Shown here: positions 42,430 through 50,449 of the stretch, piece after piece
Layout: each line of letters begins with the position of its first letter
Numbering within the stretch: position 1 is the first letter of the stretch
NCBI GenBank assembly: GCA_005883215.1
Contig: VAYS01000012.1
Span: forward strand, 1 to 64,000
Reading direction: 5' to 3'
Length of the DNA: 64,000 bases
DNA from: Actinomycetota bacterium
Lineage (GTDB): Bacteria > Actinomycetota > Thermoleophilia > Solirubrobacterales > Solirubrobacteraceae
Translations under genes and position numbers: made by a program
Notes under the pieces: model-generated
The model's database searches: none
The model's input: the letters and a program-made list of their open reading frames with translations, nothing else
What the model was told of the DNA's origin: nothing

Positions 42430-44348
42430 CGCACCGTACCCGCGGCCGGCGCACCTGCGGGGCGTGCGCCCGACAGGCCCCCGAGCCACAGGGAGAAAGA
42501 CAGCAGTCCCCACAGCTGACGGCTGAGGTCCTCGCGGCCGCTGACGTGAGCCTCGAGCACGCGTCCCACCACCGCCGGATCGAAGTAGCCCTCACGGCGA
42601 ACCCGCTCGGGTGAAAGCACCTCGCGCGCGAAGGGGACGAGCTCACCCCGCAGCCACGCGGCGGCGGGGATCGAAAACCCGCGCTTCTTGGCCCGGTAGA
42701 CGTCGCGCGGCACGAGCGGCGCCACCGCCCGGCGCAGCAGCCACTTCTTCTGCCAGCCGCGGACCTTGTGCCGGGTGGCGAGGCCGTGGGCGAAGTCCGC
42801 CACCTCGTGATCGAGGAACGGAACCCGCACCTCCAGCGAGTGGGCCATGCTCATGCGGTCGGTTTTCACCAGCAGGTCGTCGACGAGGTAGACGCCGACG
42901 TCGACGTCCTGCAGCCGGGCGAGCTCGTCGGCGCCCTCGGTCTCGGCGTAGCGGGCGCGCAGCAGGTCGACCGGGTCGAAGACGTCGTGGGCGCCGTCCT
43001 GACCCTTGGCGGCGGCCAGCAGCTCGGCGCGAACGTCGGCGGCGAAGATCTCCTTAAAGCCGTGGTGGCGCTCGAGCGCGGGCAGGTGGGCGGCCCGTAC
43101 GAAGCGCTTGGCCTTGTAGTCGAAGCTGGCCTTGGCGTCGGAGCTGGGCAGCCGCTCGACCAGCGGTCGCAGCGCCCGGGCGGCCGGCCCGGTGCGCTGA
43201 GCGATCAGGTCGGCGAGGTAGGTCTCATAGCCCCCGAACAGCTCGTCGCCACCCTCTCCCGAGATCGCGACTTTGACGTGGGAGGCGGCCAGGCGCGAGA
43301 CCAGGTAGGTGGGCAGGGAGGACGAGTCGGCGAACGGCTCGTCGAAGCAGGCCGCGATCTCGGCGATCAGCTCGGCGCCGTTGGGGGAGACCACCAGCTC
43401 GTGGTGGTCGGTGCCATAGCGGCGGGCCACCAGACCGGCGAGGTCGAGCTCGTTGAACGAGCGCTCGCGAAAGCCGATCGAGAACGTGCTGATGCGCTGA
43501 CGCGACTCGCTAGCCGCCAGCGCGGCCAACATCGAGGAGTCGATCCCGCCCGACAGCAGAACGCCGACCGGGACGTCGGAGACCAGGTGAGCCCGCACCG
43601 AGTCGCGCAGTCGTTCGCGCAGCTCGGCGGCAAGCCCTCGCGCCGGCTCGCGCCGCAGCGCGCTCGCCCGCCGCGGGGCCGGACGCGCCCAGCGCGCCAC
43701 GACCGGCTCCTGCCCCGGGCGCCAGCGCAGGAGGTGCCCGGCGGGGAGCTTGCGCGCCGCGGCGAAGATGGTCATCGGCGCCGGCACGGAGTTGAAGGTC
43801 AAAAACGACTCCAGCGCGTGGGGATCGACCTCGCGCGAGAATCCGGGCAGGGCGACCAGCGCCTTGAGCTCGGAGGCGAAGGCCAGGCGCTCTGGCTCGG
43901 CGCTGTAGTAGAGGGGTTTGATCCCGAACGGGTCGCGCGCGAGCAGCAGCTGGCGTTCGCCACTGTCCCACAGGGCGATCGCGAACATGCCGCGCAGCCG
44001 GGCGAGGAATTCCTCGCCCTCTTGCTCGTAGAGGTGGGCGAGCACCTCGGTGTCGCCGCGCGAGGCGAAGCGGTGGCCTCGGGCCTGCAGCTCGCGGTGC
44101 AGCTCCTGGTGGTTGTAGATCTCGCCGTTCTGGACCACGCAGATGCGGCGGTCCTCGCTGTAGACGGGCTGGTCCCCGTGCTCGAGGTCGATGATCGCCA
44201 GTCTTCGCGCGGCCAGCGCCACCGGGCCGTCGATTGTCAGGCCGGTGCTGTCGGGCCCCCGGTGCACGAGCGTGGCGCTCATCGTCTCCACGGCGGCGCG
44301 GTCGGGTGGTGCGCCGGCCCGCGCGGCGATCCCGCAGATGCCGCACAT
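42426..44348 (-). CDS. asnB: asparagine synthetase (glutamine-hydrolysing)
   Basis: A 640-aa cytosolic enzyme converting Asp, Gln and ATP to Asn. The class II glutaminase nucleophile Cys2 is in MCGICGIAAR, with RGPDSTG, NGEIYNH and the glutamine-binding RGDTEVL present. The synthetase domain has the PP-loop SGGIDSS at 266-272, with GEGGDELFGGY and the DRMSMAHSLEVRVPFLDHE segments later. In this position, next to a sugar transferase, it may serve amidation of a glycan precursor, as AsnB-like proteins do in polysaccharide loci (inference). The sugar transferase lies 2 bp upstream. Confidence 0.95.
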   Translation of the reverse strand: MCGICGIAARAGAPPDRAAVETMSATLVHRGPDSTGLTIDGPVALAARRLAIIDLEHGDQPVYSEDRRICVVQNGEIYNHQELHRELQARGHRFASRGDTEVLAHLYEQEGEEFLARLRGMFAIALWDSGERQLLLARDPFGIKPLYYSAEPERLAFASELKALVALPGFSREVDPHALESFLTFNSVPAPMTIFAAARKLPAGHLLRWRPGQEPVVARWARPAPRRASALRREPARGLAAELRERLRDSVRAHLVSDVPVGVLLSGGIDSSMLAALAASESRQRISTFSIGFRERSFNELDLAGLVARRYGTDHHELVVSPNGAELIAEIAACFDEPFADSSSLPTYLVSRLAASHVKVAISGEGGDELFGGYETYLADLIAQRTGPAARALRPLVERLPSSDAKASFDYKAKRFVRAAHLPALERHHGFKEIFAADVRAELLAAAKGQDGAHDVFDPVDLLRARYAETEGADELARLQDVDVGVYLVDDLLVKTDRMSMAHSLEVRVPFLDHEVADFAHGLATRHKVRGWQKKWLLRRAVAPLVPRDVYRAKKRGFSIPAAAWLRGELVPFAREVLSPERVRREGYFDPAVVGRVLEAHVSGREDLSRQLWGLLSFSLWLGGLSGARPAGAPAAGTVR

Positions 44349-44350
44349 GC

Positions 44351-45118
44351 TCAGTGGCCCTCGAGTGTGCGGCGCAAGACCGTCGAGCTGGCCCGGCCGA
44401 GGATGTGCGCTGCGGTCGCGGCGGCTACCGCCAGATAGAGGCGGACCGAGCGGTCGGCGATGTACTCGAAGTCGTGGTGCAGCTTCTCCGACCAGGTCAT
44501 CTCCCGGGTCACCCGCAGCTGGGCCAGGCCCGTCACCCCGGGCCGCACGACCAGCCGCTGCCAGTAGGCAGGGATCTCCTCGGCCAGCTCGCCGAAGAAG
44601 GTCGGGCGGATGGGGCGCGGACCGACCAGGCTCATGTCGCCAGCGAGCACGTTGAGCAGTTGCGGCATCTCATCGACGTGGGTGGCTCGCAGGACGCGGC
44701 CTAGGCGGGTGACCTCCTCGCCGGTCAGCCGTGTGAGCTCTTGCCCCAGGAACGGCCCCAGGCGAGACTCGGCGTCGGGGCGCAGGGTGCGGAACTTGCG
44801 CATGACGAAGATGCGTCCACCTCGGCCAACGCGCGCACCTCGATAGAGGGCCGGCGGTCCTGAGGTGATCCTGATCGCCCCGGCGACCAGGATCAGCAGC
44901 GGCCCGAGCATGGCCAACGCGGCCCCAGCGAGGACGAGGTCCAACGCCCGCAGCACCGTGTCGACCGGCCGGCGCTCGAACGTGTGCGCCATCCGCTCGT
45001 AGCGCTCTACGAGCGACGGCTCGGCCTCATCCGCTGCCTGCACCACGCGGAGCGTCGGCTTGTGCTCGGCGGGCGCTTGATCACGGCGCGGGCGGCGCAT
45101 CCGGTTCAGTGCTCCCAT
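44351..45118 (-). CDS. undecaprenyl-phosphate sugar-1-phosphate transferase (PglC/WbaP-like)
   Basis: A 255-aa monotopic phosphoglycosyl transferase that begins a lipid-linked glycan. One hydrophobic (re-entrant) segment at about 60-82 is followed by the catalytic domain: FVMRKFRTL, HVDEMPQLLNVLAGDMSLVG with the catalytic Asp-Glu pair near residue 150, GPRPIRP and RPGVTGLAQ. The large N-terminal domain of WbaP is absent, so it is of the short PglC type. It is followed by asnB after 2 bp and preceded by the DUF354 gene after 7 bp, so the three are one operon. Confidence 0.93.
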   Translation of the reverse strand: MGALNRMRRPRRDQAPAEHKPTLRVVQAADEAEPSLVERYERMAHTFERRPVDTVLRALDLVLAGAALAMLGPLLILVAGAIRITSGPPALYRGARVGRGGRIFVMRKFRTLRPDAESRLGPFLGQELTRLTGEEVTRLGRVLRATHVDEMPQLLNVLAGDMSLVGPRPIRPTFFGELAEEIPAYWQRLVVRPGVTGLAQLRVTREMTWSEKLHHDFEYIADRSVRLYLAVAAATAAHILGRASSTVLRRTLEGH

Positions 45119-45125
45119 CGTCGTT

Positions 45126-46130
45126 TCAGGCCACGGCCTCGGTGATCATCGACGCCAGCAGGGCGGGATCGCGGCGCGTGGGCCCCCAGGTGACCGAACG
45201 CTTGGAGATCTCTATTGCGCGGGGATCGGCCAGCGGGCGCAGCCGCCCTTCGCGCATGAGCGCCTCGTCGACGCCTCCGAGGCGCCCGCCGTAGGTGGTG
45301 TAGACCGGGGTGCCGAGGGCCACCGCCTCGCGGTTCATGGTCCCGCCGGCCGAGATGACCAGGTCGGCGAGCGCGATCAGGCTCTGGGCGTCGACGGCGC
45401 CTCCGGGTACGACGACCGAGGGCAGTGCCAGTGCGCGGACGTAGGCGCGCTGGGCCTCTGTGCGGGGGATCACGACGGCCTGAACGTCGTCCCGGTGGCC
45501 GAGGAGGTCGAGCACCTGGGGGAATAGGCGATTGGAGCGCCGGTGATACAGGGACACGTCGGGCGGGGGGCGGACCACGACCAGCACACGCGACGTGTCC
45601 AGTGAGAGCCGCTCAAGGACGGCGGGGTCGGGCTCGAAGTCACTGAGGTAGTACTCCTCCTTGAGCCCAGGGAATTGGGCCAGCTTGCTCGGTCCGACGC
45701 CGTAGCGGCGCAGCCGCTCGGGTGGAATCCGGTCAGGCGTCATCACCCGGCGGGCCAAGCGACAGCCGATCTGGTGCTGCTGGGTTGCCCACTCGTAGTC
45801 GAACATGTTCACCGCGGGGATCCGCAGGGTCGCAGCGGCCAGGGCCAGGTCGTTGGAGCCGTGCGCAACGGCCAGGTCAAATCCCGAGCGGCCCAGGCGA
45901 CGCATCGACAGAGTGCGTCGGAGTAGAGCAGTGAGCTTGCGCGTGCGCGAGGCCCCACCGTGCTCGCCGACTGCGCGGTAGGGGATTCCCAGGCGCTCGA
46001 GCAGTGGCAGCGTCTGCGCGTAGTCCCGGGCGGTCACCTCCGTCTCGTGCCCCGCCTCCCGCAGTCGGTCGAGGATGGGCCGGAAGACGATCGGATGGGC
46101 GGGGGCGGTCATGTCGACCCAGATCCTCAC
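45126..46130 (-). CDS. DUF354 glycosyltransferase-like protein
   Basis: A 334-aa DUF354 member, a GT-B-like fold resembling MurG/UDP-GlcNAc epimerases. Signature: MRIWVDMTAPAHPIVFRPI at the N-terminus, GLKEEYYL mid-protein, VVVRPPPD and the C-terminal LADLVISAGGTMNREAVALGTPVYTTYGG that would bind the nucleotide. DUF354 genes are frequently found in polysaccharide loci and some are predicted glycosyltransferases, but activity is unproven. GTG 46130 is preceded by TAACGT 12 nt upstream. It heads the sugar transferase/asnB operon. Confidence 0.88.
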   Translation of the reverse strand: MRIWVDMTAPAHPIVFRPILDRLREAGHETEVTARDYAQTLPLLERLGIPYRAVGEHGGASRTRKLTALLRRTLSMRRLGRSGFDLAVAHGSNDLALAAATLRIPAVNMFDYEWATQQHQIGCRLARRVMTPDRIPPERLRRYGVGPSKLAQFPGLKEEYYLSDFEPDPAVLERLSLDTSRVLVVVRPPPDVSLYHRRSNRLFPQVLDLLGHRDDVQAVVIPRTEAQRAYVRALALPSVVVPGGAVDAQSLIALADLVISAGGTMNREAVALGTPVYTTYGGRLGGVDEALMREGRLRPLADPRAIEISKRSVTWGPTRRDPALLASMITEAVA

Positions 46131-46142
46131 CTCGGTCCCGGC

Positions 46143-46148
46143 ACGTTA
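46143..46148 (-). promoter_or_regulatory. -10 box (TAACGT) for the DUF354/sugar-transferase/asnB operon
   Basis: TAACGT on the minus strand ends 12 nt before the GTG at 46130. No Shine-Dalgarno is obvious. Confidence 0.45.
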
Positions 46149-46215
46149 GCCGACCTCACCGACGGGGCCGGGGGGACGGTCGGGAGCGTCCTCGATCGCG
46201 CCCTCCGGGCCGCCA

Positions 46216-46483
46216 TCAGGGAATGATCTTCTGGAGTTGGCCCGACGGATGGTGCCGGCGCCTGTGGGGTCGCCGCGGCGCGGGCCGAGGGGCCGGGCGG
46301 GGAGCCGGGCGGGGGGCCGGCTTGGGCGCGGCGGGCGCCGGCCTGGGCGGCACCGGGGTAAACGTCGCGAGCGAGGTGGCCGGGTATCCGGGCAGACCCC
46401 CTTGCGCGGCGGAAACCGGGGGCTTGGCCGGGGGTTTGGCCGGCGCGGGTGGCTTGGCCGGGGGCTTGGCCGGGGCGGGTGGC
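46216..46483 (-). other. possible extension of the propeller protein in the +1 frame
   Basis: This stretch has no gene in the frame of the PQQ protein, which stops at 46484. In the +1 frame a Pro/Lys/Ala-rich sequence runs unbroken through the 30-bp repeats and on to a stop at 46216, ending PSGQLQKIIP with good GC3. It may be the true tail, joined by a frameshift, or simply open because of the repeat. Confidence 0.4.
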
Positions 46484-46700
46484 TTAGCCGGAGGCTTGGC
46501 CGGCGCGGGTGGCTTGGCCGGGGGCTTGGCCGGCGCGGGTGGCTTGGCCGGGGGTTTGGCCGGCGCGGGTGGCTTGGCCGGGGGTTTGGCCGGCGCGGGT
46601 GGCTTGGCCGGGGGCTTGGCCGGCGCGGGAGGCTTGGCCGGCGCGGGTGGCTTGGCCGGAGGCTTGGCCGGGGCGGGCGGCTTGCTTGGGGGTTTGGCCG
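46425..46700. repeat. 30-bp tandem repeat, about nine units
   Basis: On the minus strand the unit is GGCCAAGCCCCCGGCCAAGC plus CACCCGCGCC. It reads GQAPGQATRA in the frame of the PQQ-propeller gene and AKPPAKPPAP in the +1 frame. Units differ at a few positions and one unit is partly deleted. All repeats are contiguous without spacers, so it is not a CRISPR array. Confidence 0.9.
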
Positions 46701-47920
46701 GAGCCCGCGTGCCGCTCGTACTGGAGATGACCTGTGCGCGTGTCGAGCCCGAGCGTCGAGCGCCGACCGAGATCGGCGAAGTACACGATGTTGCCGACAA
46801 TCGTGGGGGAGCCCGAGATGCGACCGCGGGCATCTCGCTGCCACCGGATACCGCCGGTGTGCGCGTCGAGCGCATAGAAGTTTCCGTCGTAGGAGCCGAT
46901 GTAGACGGTCGGGCCGAGACCGGGAGTCTCGGTCACGGCGGGCGACGAGTACACGTATGCGCCCGTCTGATGAGCCCAGTCGAGCTTGCCGCTACCCGCG
47001 TCGAATGCGTACACCCGGCCATTGGTGTTGCCGATGAAGACGCGTCCGTAGCGCAGCGCGGGGGTGGAGTAGAACTCGCCGTCGCCGAGCAGCCCACCGC
47101 CGCCGGAGGTGACCCATACCCGATGCCCGTCGTTCTCGCGGACCGCCTGCACGTGGCCCCCGTAGTCGCCGAAGTAGAGCAGTCCGTGGCGCAGCGTCGG
47201 GCTTGCCTTGACCGCCCCCCCGGCGTGGTAGGTCCAGACGACATGACCGTTGCGAGCGTCCATCGCGTAGACGGTTCCGCCTTCGGAGCCGAAGTAGAGC
47301 CGGCCCCCGTCCAGCAGGGGAGAGGATTCGGTTCGCGAGACGATGTCGCGTGTCCACTTGATCCGGCCGCTGTTGGCGTCGAGTGACATGACGCGTCCGG
47401 CGCTTCCGCCGCGATCGCGCTCGAGGATGGTGACGTAGACGGCGTCGCCCCCGGCGGCGGGCGCGGAGGCCGACAGAGCGCCGAGCTTGCGCGCCCAGCG
47501 AAGCTTGCCGGTTTCCTTGTCGACGGCGTTGAGGATCGCGTCGTCGTTGAGCTGAAAGAGCTTGCCTCCGCTGATGACCGGCGGAAACTCCAACAGCGCG
47601 TGGGTGCCGGCAAACGTCCACCGCTTCTGAAACGGGGGACGAACCTGGGTGCTCGGAAAGAACCGCGTGTGGTCCTTGGTGTAGCCGTACAGGGGCCAGG
47701 CGAAGCGGTCCGGGCCCTTGGGGGGAGCCTTCGGCGCCGCCTCGGGGATAAACCGAGCGTGGGGATGCAGGACATCCCCCCGCTGGGCGCGGTAGTAGGC
47801 GTAGGCGGCGACCGCGGTCGCGGCCACGGCGAGTGCAAGCGCGATCAGGACCACCCGCCCTCGCCTACTCGCAATCATGCGGAGAGGCCGGATCATGAGA
47901 AATCGGCCGCCGCGGCGCAT
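46484..47920 (-). CDS. PQQ-binding-like beta-propeller protein with repetitive tail
   Basis: A 478-aa membrane-anchored protein. A TM helix (about 22-42) is followed by a beta-propeller of PQQ/BamB-like repeats (about 75-400): typical blades are LNAVDKETGKLRWARKLG, VMSLDANSGRIKWTRDI, VYAMDARNGHVVWTYHAG, VYAFDAGSGKLDWAHQTG and FYALDAHTGGIRWQRDARG. The W docking positions are conserved. The last ~80 residues are a GQA(P/T)xQATRAG repeat that ends at 46484. ATG 47920 is given; 47896 or 47878 could be the real start. It is probably a structural or binding protein, since no dehydrogenase motif is present. Confidence 0.8.
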   Translation of the reverse strand: MRRGGRFLMIRPLRMIASRRGRVVLIALALAVAATAVAAYAYYRAQRGDVLHPHARFIPEAAPKAPPKGPDRFAWPLYGYTKDHTRFFPSTQVRPPFQKRWTFAGTHALLEFPPVISGGKLFQLNDDAILNAVDKETGKLRWARKLGALSASAPAAGGDAVYVTILERDRGGSAGRVMSLDANSGRIKWTRDIVSRTESSPLLDGGRLYFGSEGGTVYAMDARNGHVVWTYHAGGAVKASPTLRHGLLYFGDYGGHVQAVRENDGHRVWVTSGGGGLLGDGEFYSTPALRYGRVFIGNTNGRVYAFDAGSGKLDWAHQTGAYVYSSPAVTETPGLGPTVYIGSYDGNFYALDAHTGGIRWQRDARGRISGSPTIVGNIVYFADLGRRSTLGLDTRTGHLQYERHAGSGQTPKQAARPGQASGQATRAGQASRAGQAPGQATRAGQTPGQATRAGQTPGQATRAGQAPGQATRAGQASG

Positions 47921-48004
47921 GCGGCGACTAAGGACCGGGCCACCGGTTTTGGCGCCCAGACCAATCCCGGAACATAGCGGACGCGGCGGCTGTCGCCGCC
48001 GTGC

Positions 48005-48364
48005 TCAGGCGGCGATGCGTCCGCCCGAATCCTCGCTGCGACGACGTCGCCCACGCCGGCGCACCCGCCGCACGCCTCGCCGCCCCAGGACTCGTCGCGG
48101 TCGCCACGGGGTCTTGCGGGTGGCGCTGTCGGCGGCTGGAGGGCGCTCGGCCGGAGTCGTCAGGCGCCGATGGGCACCCTGCCCTACCCGCAGCAACGCG
48201 CTCAGCACGGCCAGCACCCCGGTCCACAGCAGCAGGATGCAGAGGGGCACGAGCGCCACGCCGGCCACCATGGCGATCGTGTCGTCGGCCCCGGACGCCC
48301 ACCGCCACGCGAGGAAGTCGAGTCCCGCGACTAAGAGGACGACCGCCGGTACTCGGGCAGGCAT
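48005..48364 (-). CDS. small two-TM membrane protein with basic tail
   Basis: A 119-aa protein. Two hydrophobic stretches (about 6-20 and 32-58, VAGVALVPLCILLLWTGVLAVLSALL) suggest two TM helices. The last 50 residues are Arg-rich (RRVLGRRGVRRVRRRGRRRRSEDS) and probably cytoplasmic, perhaps touching phospholipid head groups or nucleic acid. No family recognised. ATG 48364 follows TAAGGT by 8 nt. It is divergent from the three-repeat protein. Confidence 0.65.
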   Translation of the reverse strand: MPARVPAVVLLVAGLDFLAWRWASGADDTIAMVAGVALVPLCILLLWTGVLAVLSALLRVGQGAHRRLTTPAERPPAADSATRKTPWRPRRVLGRRGVRRVRRRGRRRRSEDSGGRIAA

Positions 48365-48372
48365 CGCACAGG

Positions 48373-48378
48373 ACCTTA
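48373..48378 (-). promoter_or_regulatory. -10 box (TAAGGT)
   Basis: TAAGGT on the minus strand ends 8 nt before ATG 48364. Confidence 0.5.
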
Positions 48379-48484
48379 CCCGGGCCGCCCGACGGGGACG
48401 ATTTTTTTACGGTCCGCAGGCCAAGCGACGGCGCCGCAATCGCCGTGCTCCAGCAGCTTTACCCCTTCTTTGGGCCTGCGTTCC

Positions 48485-48490
48485 TAGACT
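48485..48490 (+). promoter_or_regulatory. -10 box (TAGACT)
   Basis: TAGACT ends 9 nt before ATG 48500 and no Shine-Dalgarno lies between. Confidence 0.5.
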
Positions 48491-48499
48491 GCCGCCGCA

Positions 48500-48838
48500 A
48501 TGGCGGATCTGCTCGCTCGTTCGGTCCTCCTGGCTCCCGCCGCGGTGGCGCGCGCGGCCGCGCGCCGGATGCCCGATGACGAACAGCGCTGGATGCTTCA
48601 CCAGCCGCGCCAAGTGCGGGCGAGCTATGTACGTCAGGTCCTCGAGCCGGGTGACGGGGACCCACTGCACCAGCAGGTCTGGATGCTGCGCCAGCCCAGG
48701 AGCGTGCGGCAGAGCTTCATCCGCGAAGTCCTTAGCCGGCTTCCCGAGCCGCCCCGGCAGGAGATGTGGATGCTGCGCCAGCCCGATCGCGTGCGGGAGA
48801 GCTTCATCCGCGAGGTGCTGGAGCCGCGTGCACGCTGA
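48500..48838 (+). CDS. orphan protein with three WMLxQPxxVRxSxxRxVL repeats
   Basis: Unrecognised 112-aa soluble protein. After an Ala-rich helix (residues 1-22) the same 18-residue motif occurs three times: 31-48 (WMLHQPRQVRASYVRQVL), 61-78 (WMLRQPRSVRQSFIREVL) and 90-107 (WMLRQPDRVRESFIREVL). The period is 29-30 residues with polar, Pro-containing spacers. Trp, Met, QP, VR, S and VL are invariant. The pattern suggests a repeated amphipathic helix, perhaps a binding or scaffold module. Its 3' end overlaps the SDR gene by 11 bp, indicating coupled translation. Confidence 0.7.
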   Translation: MADLLARSVLLAPAAVARAAARRMPDDEQRWMLHQPRQVRASYVRQVLEPGDGDPLHQQVWMLRQPRSVRQSFIREVLSRLPEPPRQEMWMLRQPDRVRESFIREVLEPRAR

Positions 48839-49676
48839 GACCCGTTCGGCGACCTTTGTGCCCGGGCTGCTGGACGGACAGGTGGCGCTGGTCACCGGGG
48901 GCGGCACCGGGCTCGGACTAGCGACCGCGCGTGAGCTCGCGGCGTGTGGCGCCAGCGTTCTGATAACCGGACGTCGCCAAGAGCCGTTGGAACGGGCCGC
49001 CGGAGAGATCGGCGCGCCCTGCTCATGGGCGACCGGCGACGTTCGCGATCCGAGCGACGCCGCCAAGGTGATCGACACCGCGCTCGAGCGCCACGGCCGG
49101 CTGGACACGTTGGTTAACAACGCCGGCGGCCAGTACTTCGTCCCCGCCGAGGCGATCGCCGGCAAGGGCTGGCAGGCGGTGATGGCGCTTAATGTGTCGG
49201 GGACCTTGCTGATGGCGCGCACCGCGGCCGAGCGGGCCATGCGGCCGGCCGGCGGGGGCATGATCGTCAACGTGACGCTCTCGCCCCATCACGGGCTTCC
49301 GGGGATGACGCACTCGAGCGCTGCGCGCGCCGCGGTCGAGGGTCTGACCCGAGCGTTGGCGGCCGAGTGGGTGCCGCACAGGATCGCGGTGACCGCCGCC
49401 GCGGCCGGACACTTCGAGACCGAGGCGATTCGCAAGTACCCCGAGCAGGTTCGCCGCGGCGCCGCGCGCACGGTGCCACTACAGCGGCTGGGGCGCCCCG
49501 AGGAGCACGCGTGGCTAATCGCCTTGCTCGCGTCACCGCTCGGACGGGCACTCAACGGCTCGGTGGTCACCCTCGACGGCGGACGTGACAACTGGTTCGG
49601 TCCCTGGCCGCCCCCGACGCTCACCGACGAGACCGGGCGAAGCTGGCCACTCCCTCGGCGAAATCGGGCGCGCTGA
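48828..49676 (+). CDS. SDR oxidoreductase, PECR/DECR-like
   Basis: A 282-aa NAD(P)H-dependent SDR. TGGGTGLG is the coenzyme motif near residue 24 and NNAGG the central motif. The usual catalytic YxxxK is replaced by the segment HSSAARAAVEGL, as in peroxisomal trans-2-enoyl-CoA reductase/2,4-dienoyl-CoA reductase-type SDRs (HSGAARAG). The C-terminus GSVVTLDGGRDNWFGPWPPP is also typical of that group. It probably acts on unsaturated acyl-CoAs. GTG 48828 lies within the end of the repeat protein gene. The 3' end overlaps the convergent enoyl-CoA hydratase gene by 56 bp. Confidence 0.88.
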   Translation: MHAETRSATFVPGLLDGQVALVTGGGTGLGLATARELAACGASVLITGRRQEPLERAAGEIGAPCSWATGDVRDPSDAAKVIDTALERHGRLDTLVNNAGGQYFVPAEAIAGKGWQAVMALNVSGTLLMARTAAERAMRPAGGGMIVNVTLSPHHGLPGMTHSSAARAAVEGLTRALAAEWVPHRIAVTAAAAGHFETEAIRKYPEQVRRGAARTVPLQRLGRPEEHAWLIALLASPLGRALNGSVVTLDGGRDNWFGPWPPPTLTDETGRSWPLPRRNRAR

Positions 49677-50385
49677 ACGATTTCGCCATTAGCCGGTTTG
49701 CGTTCTCGAGCGCCGCGCCCAGGTCGCGAGCGAGATCGGCATAGACCTGACTCTTCATCGCGGCCATGCTGGACGGCGCGCAGTTCGTCGCCAGCTCACC
49801 GGCGTAGGCGACGGCCTCATCAAGCACGCGCTCGGCGGGGAGCGCCCGGTTGACCATCCCCAGCTGGGCGGCCTCGGCGCCCAGCACGACGCGCCCGGAC
49901 AGGAGCAGGTCCAGAGCCCGCGCGGGCCCAATCAGGCGGGGCAGGATCCAGGAGATCCCGTGCTCGGCCACCAGCCCGCGGCGAGCGAACGCCGTGGTCA
50001 GCTTGGCGTCCTCGGCGGCCAGGCGTAGATCGCACATCAAGGCGTGGACCAAACCCAGCCCGGCGCACGGGCCATTGATCGCGGCAATGATCGGCTTGGG
50101 GATGGTGAGCGGAAATGTGTGCGGCCGGGGATCCTGCTGGGCGCGAGCGCCTTCGAGCTCGCCTGCGCCGATTGCTTGCAGGTCGTCCATGTCGGCGCCG
50201 GCGCAAAATCCACGGCCGGCGCCGGTGAGGACGATCGCCCGGACGTCGGGCGACGCGGCGCACTCGGAGAGAAGGTCGAAATAACAGCGGTGCATCTCGG
50301 CCGTCCAGGCATTGAGCCGCTCCGGCCGATTGAGCGTGAGCACGGCCACTCCGTCGTTGACTTCCTCAAGCACCACTGTGGTCAT
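49621..50385 (-). CDS. enoyl-CoA hydratase/isomerase family protein
   Basis: A crotonase-fold enzyme of 254 aa. The oxyanion-hole segments are GAGRGFCAGADMDDL (near residue 62-76) and PCAGLGLVHALMCDLRLA. The region FARRGLVAEHGISWILPRLIG carries the Glu found at the hydratase active site. ATG 50385 is preceded by GAGGAGG. Gene context with a PECR-like SDR and a VOC protein suggests acyl-CoA metabolism of an unusual substrate. It converges with the SDR over a 56-bp coding overlap. Confidence 0.92.
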   Translation of the reverse strand: MTTVVLEEVNDGVAVLTLNRPERLNAWTAEMHRCYFDLLSECAASPDVRAIVLTGAGRGFCAGADMDDLQAIGAGELEGARAQQDPRPHTFPLTIPKPIIAAINGPCAGLGLVHALMCDLRLAAEDAKLTTAFARRGLVAEHGISWILPRLIGPARALDLLLSGRVVLGAEAAQLGMVNRALPAERVLDEAVAYAGELATNCAPSSMAAMKSQVYADLARDLGAALENANRLMAKSFSAPDFAEGVASFARSRR

Positions 50386-50436
50386 GCGCCCTCCTCGTTC
50401 ATGCGCCCGCTCATGCGCTCGGCGTCTCGGGATGCG

Positions 50437-50442
50437 TAGCCT
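50437..50442 (+). promoter_or_regulatory. -10 box (TAGCCT)
   Basis: TAGCCT ends 7 nt before the GTG at 50450, supporting that start over the ATG at 50432, which would lie inside the promoter. Confidence 0.45.
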
Positions 50443-50449
50443 AAGCCAG

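Noticed and set aside
46425-46700. Regular 30-bp repeats resembling a CRISPR array
   Set aside because: Units are directly adjacent with no unique spacers, lie inside coding sequence and keep the reading frame. No cas genes are nearby.
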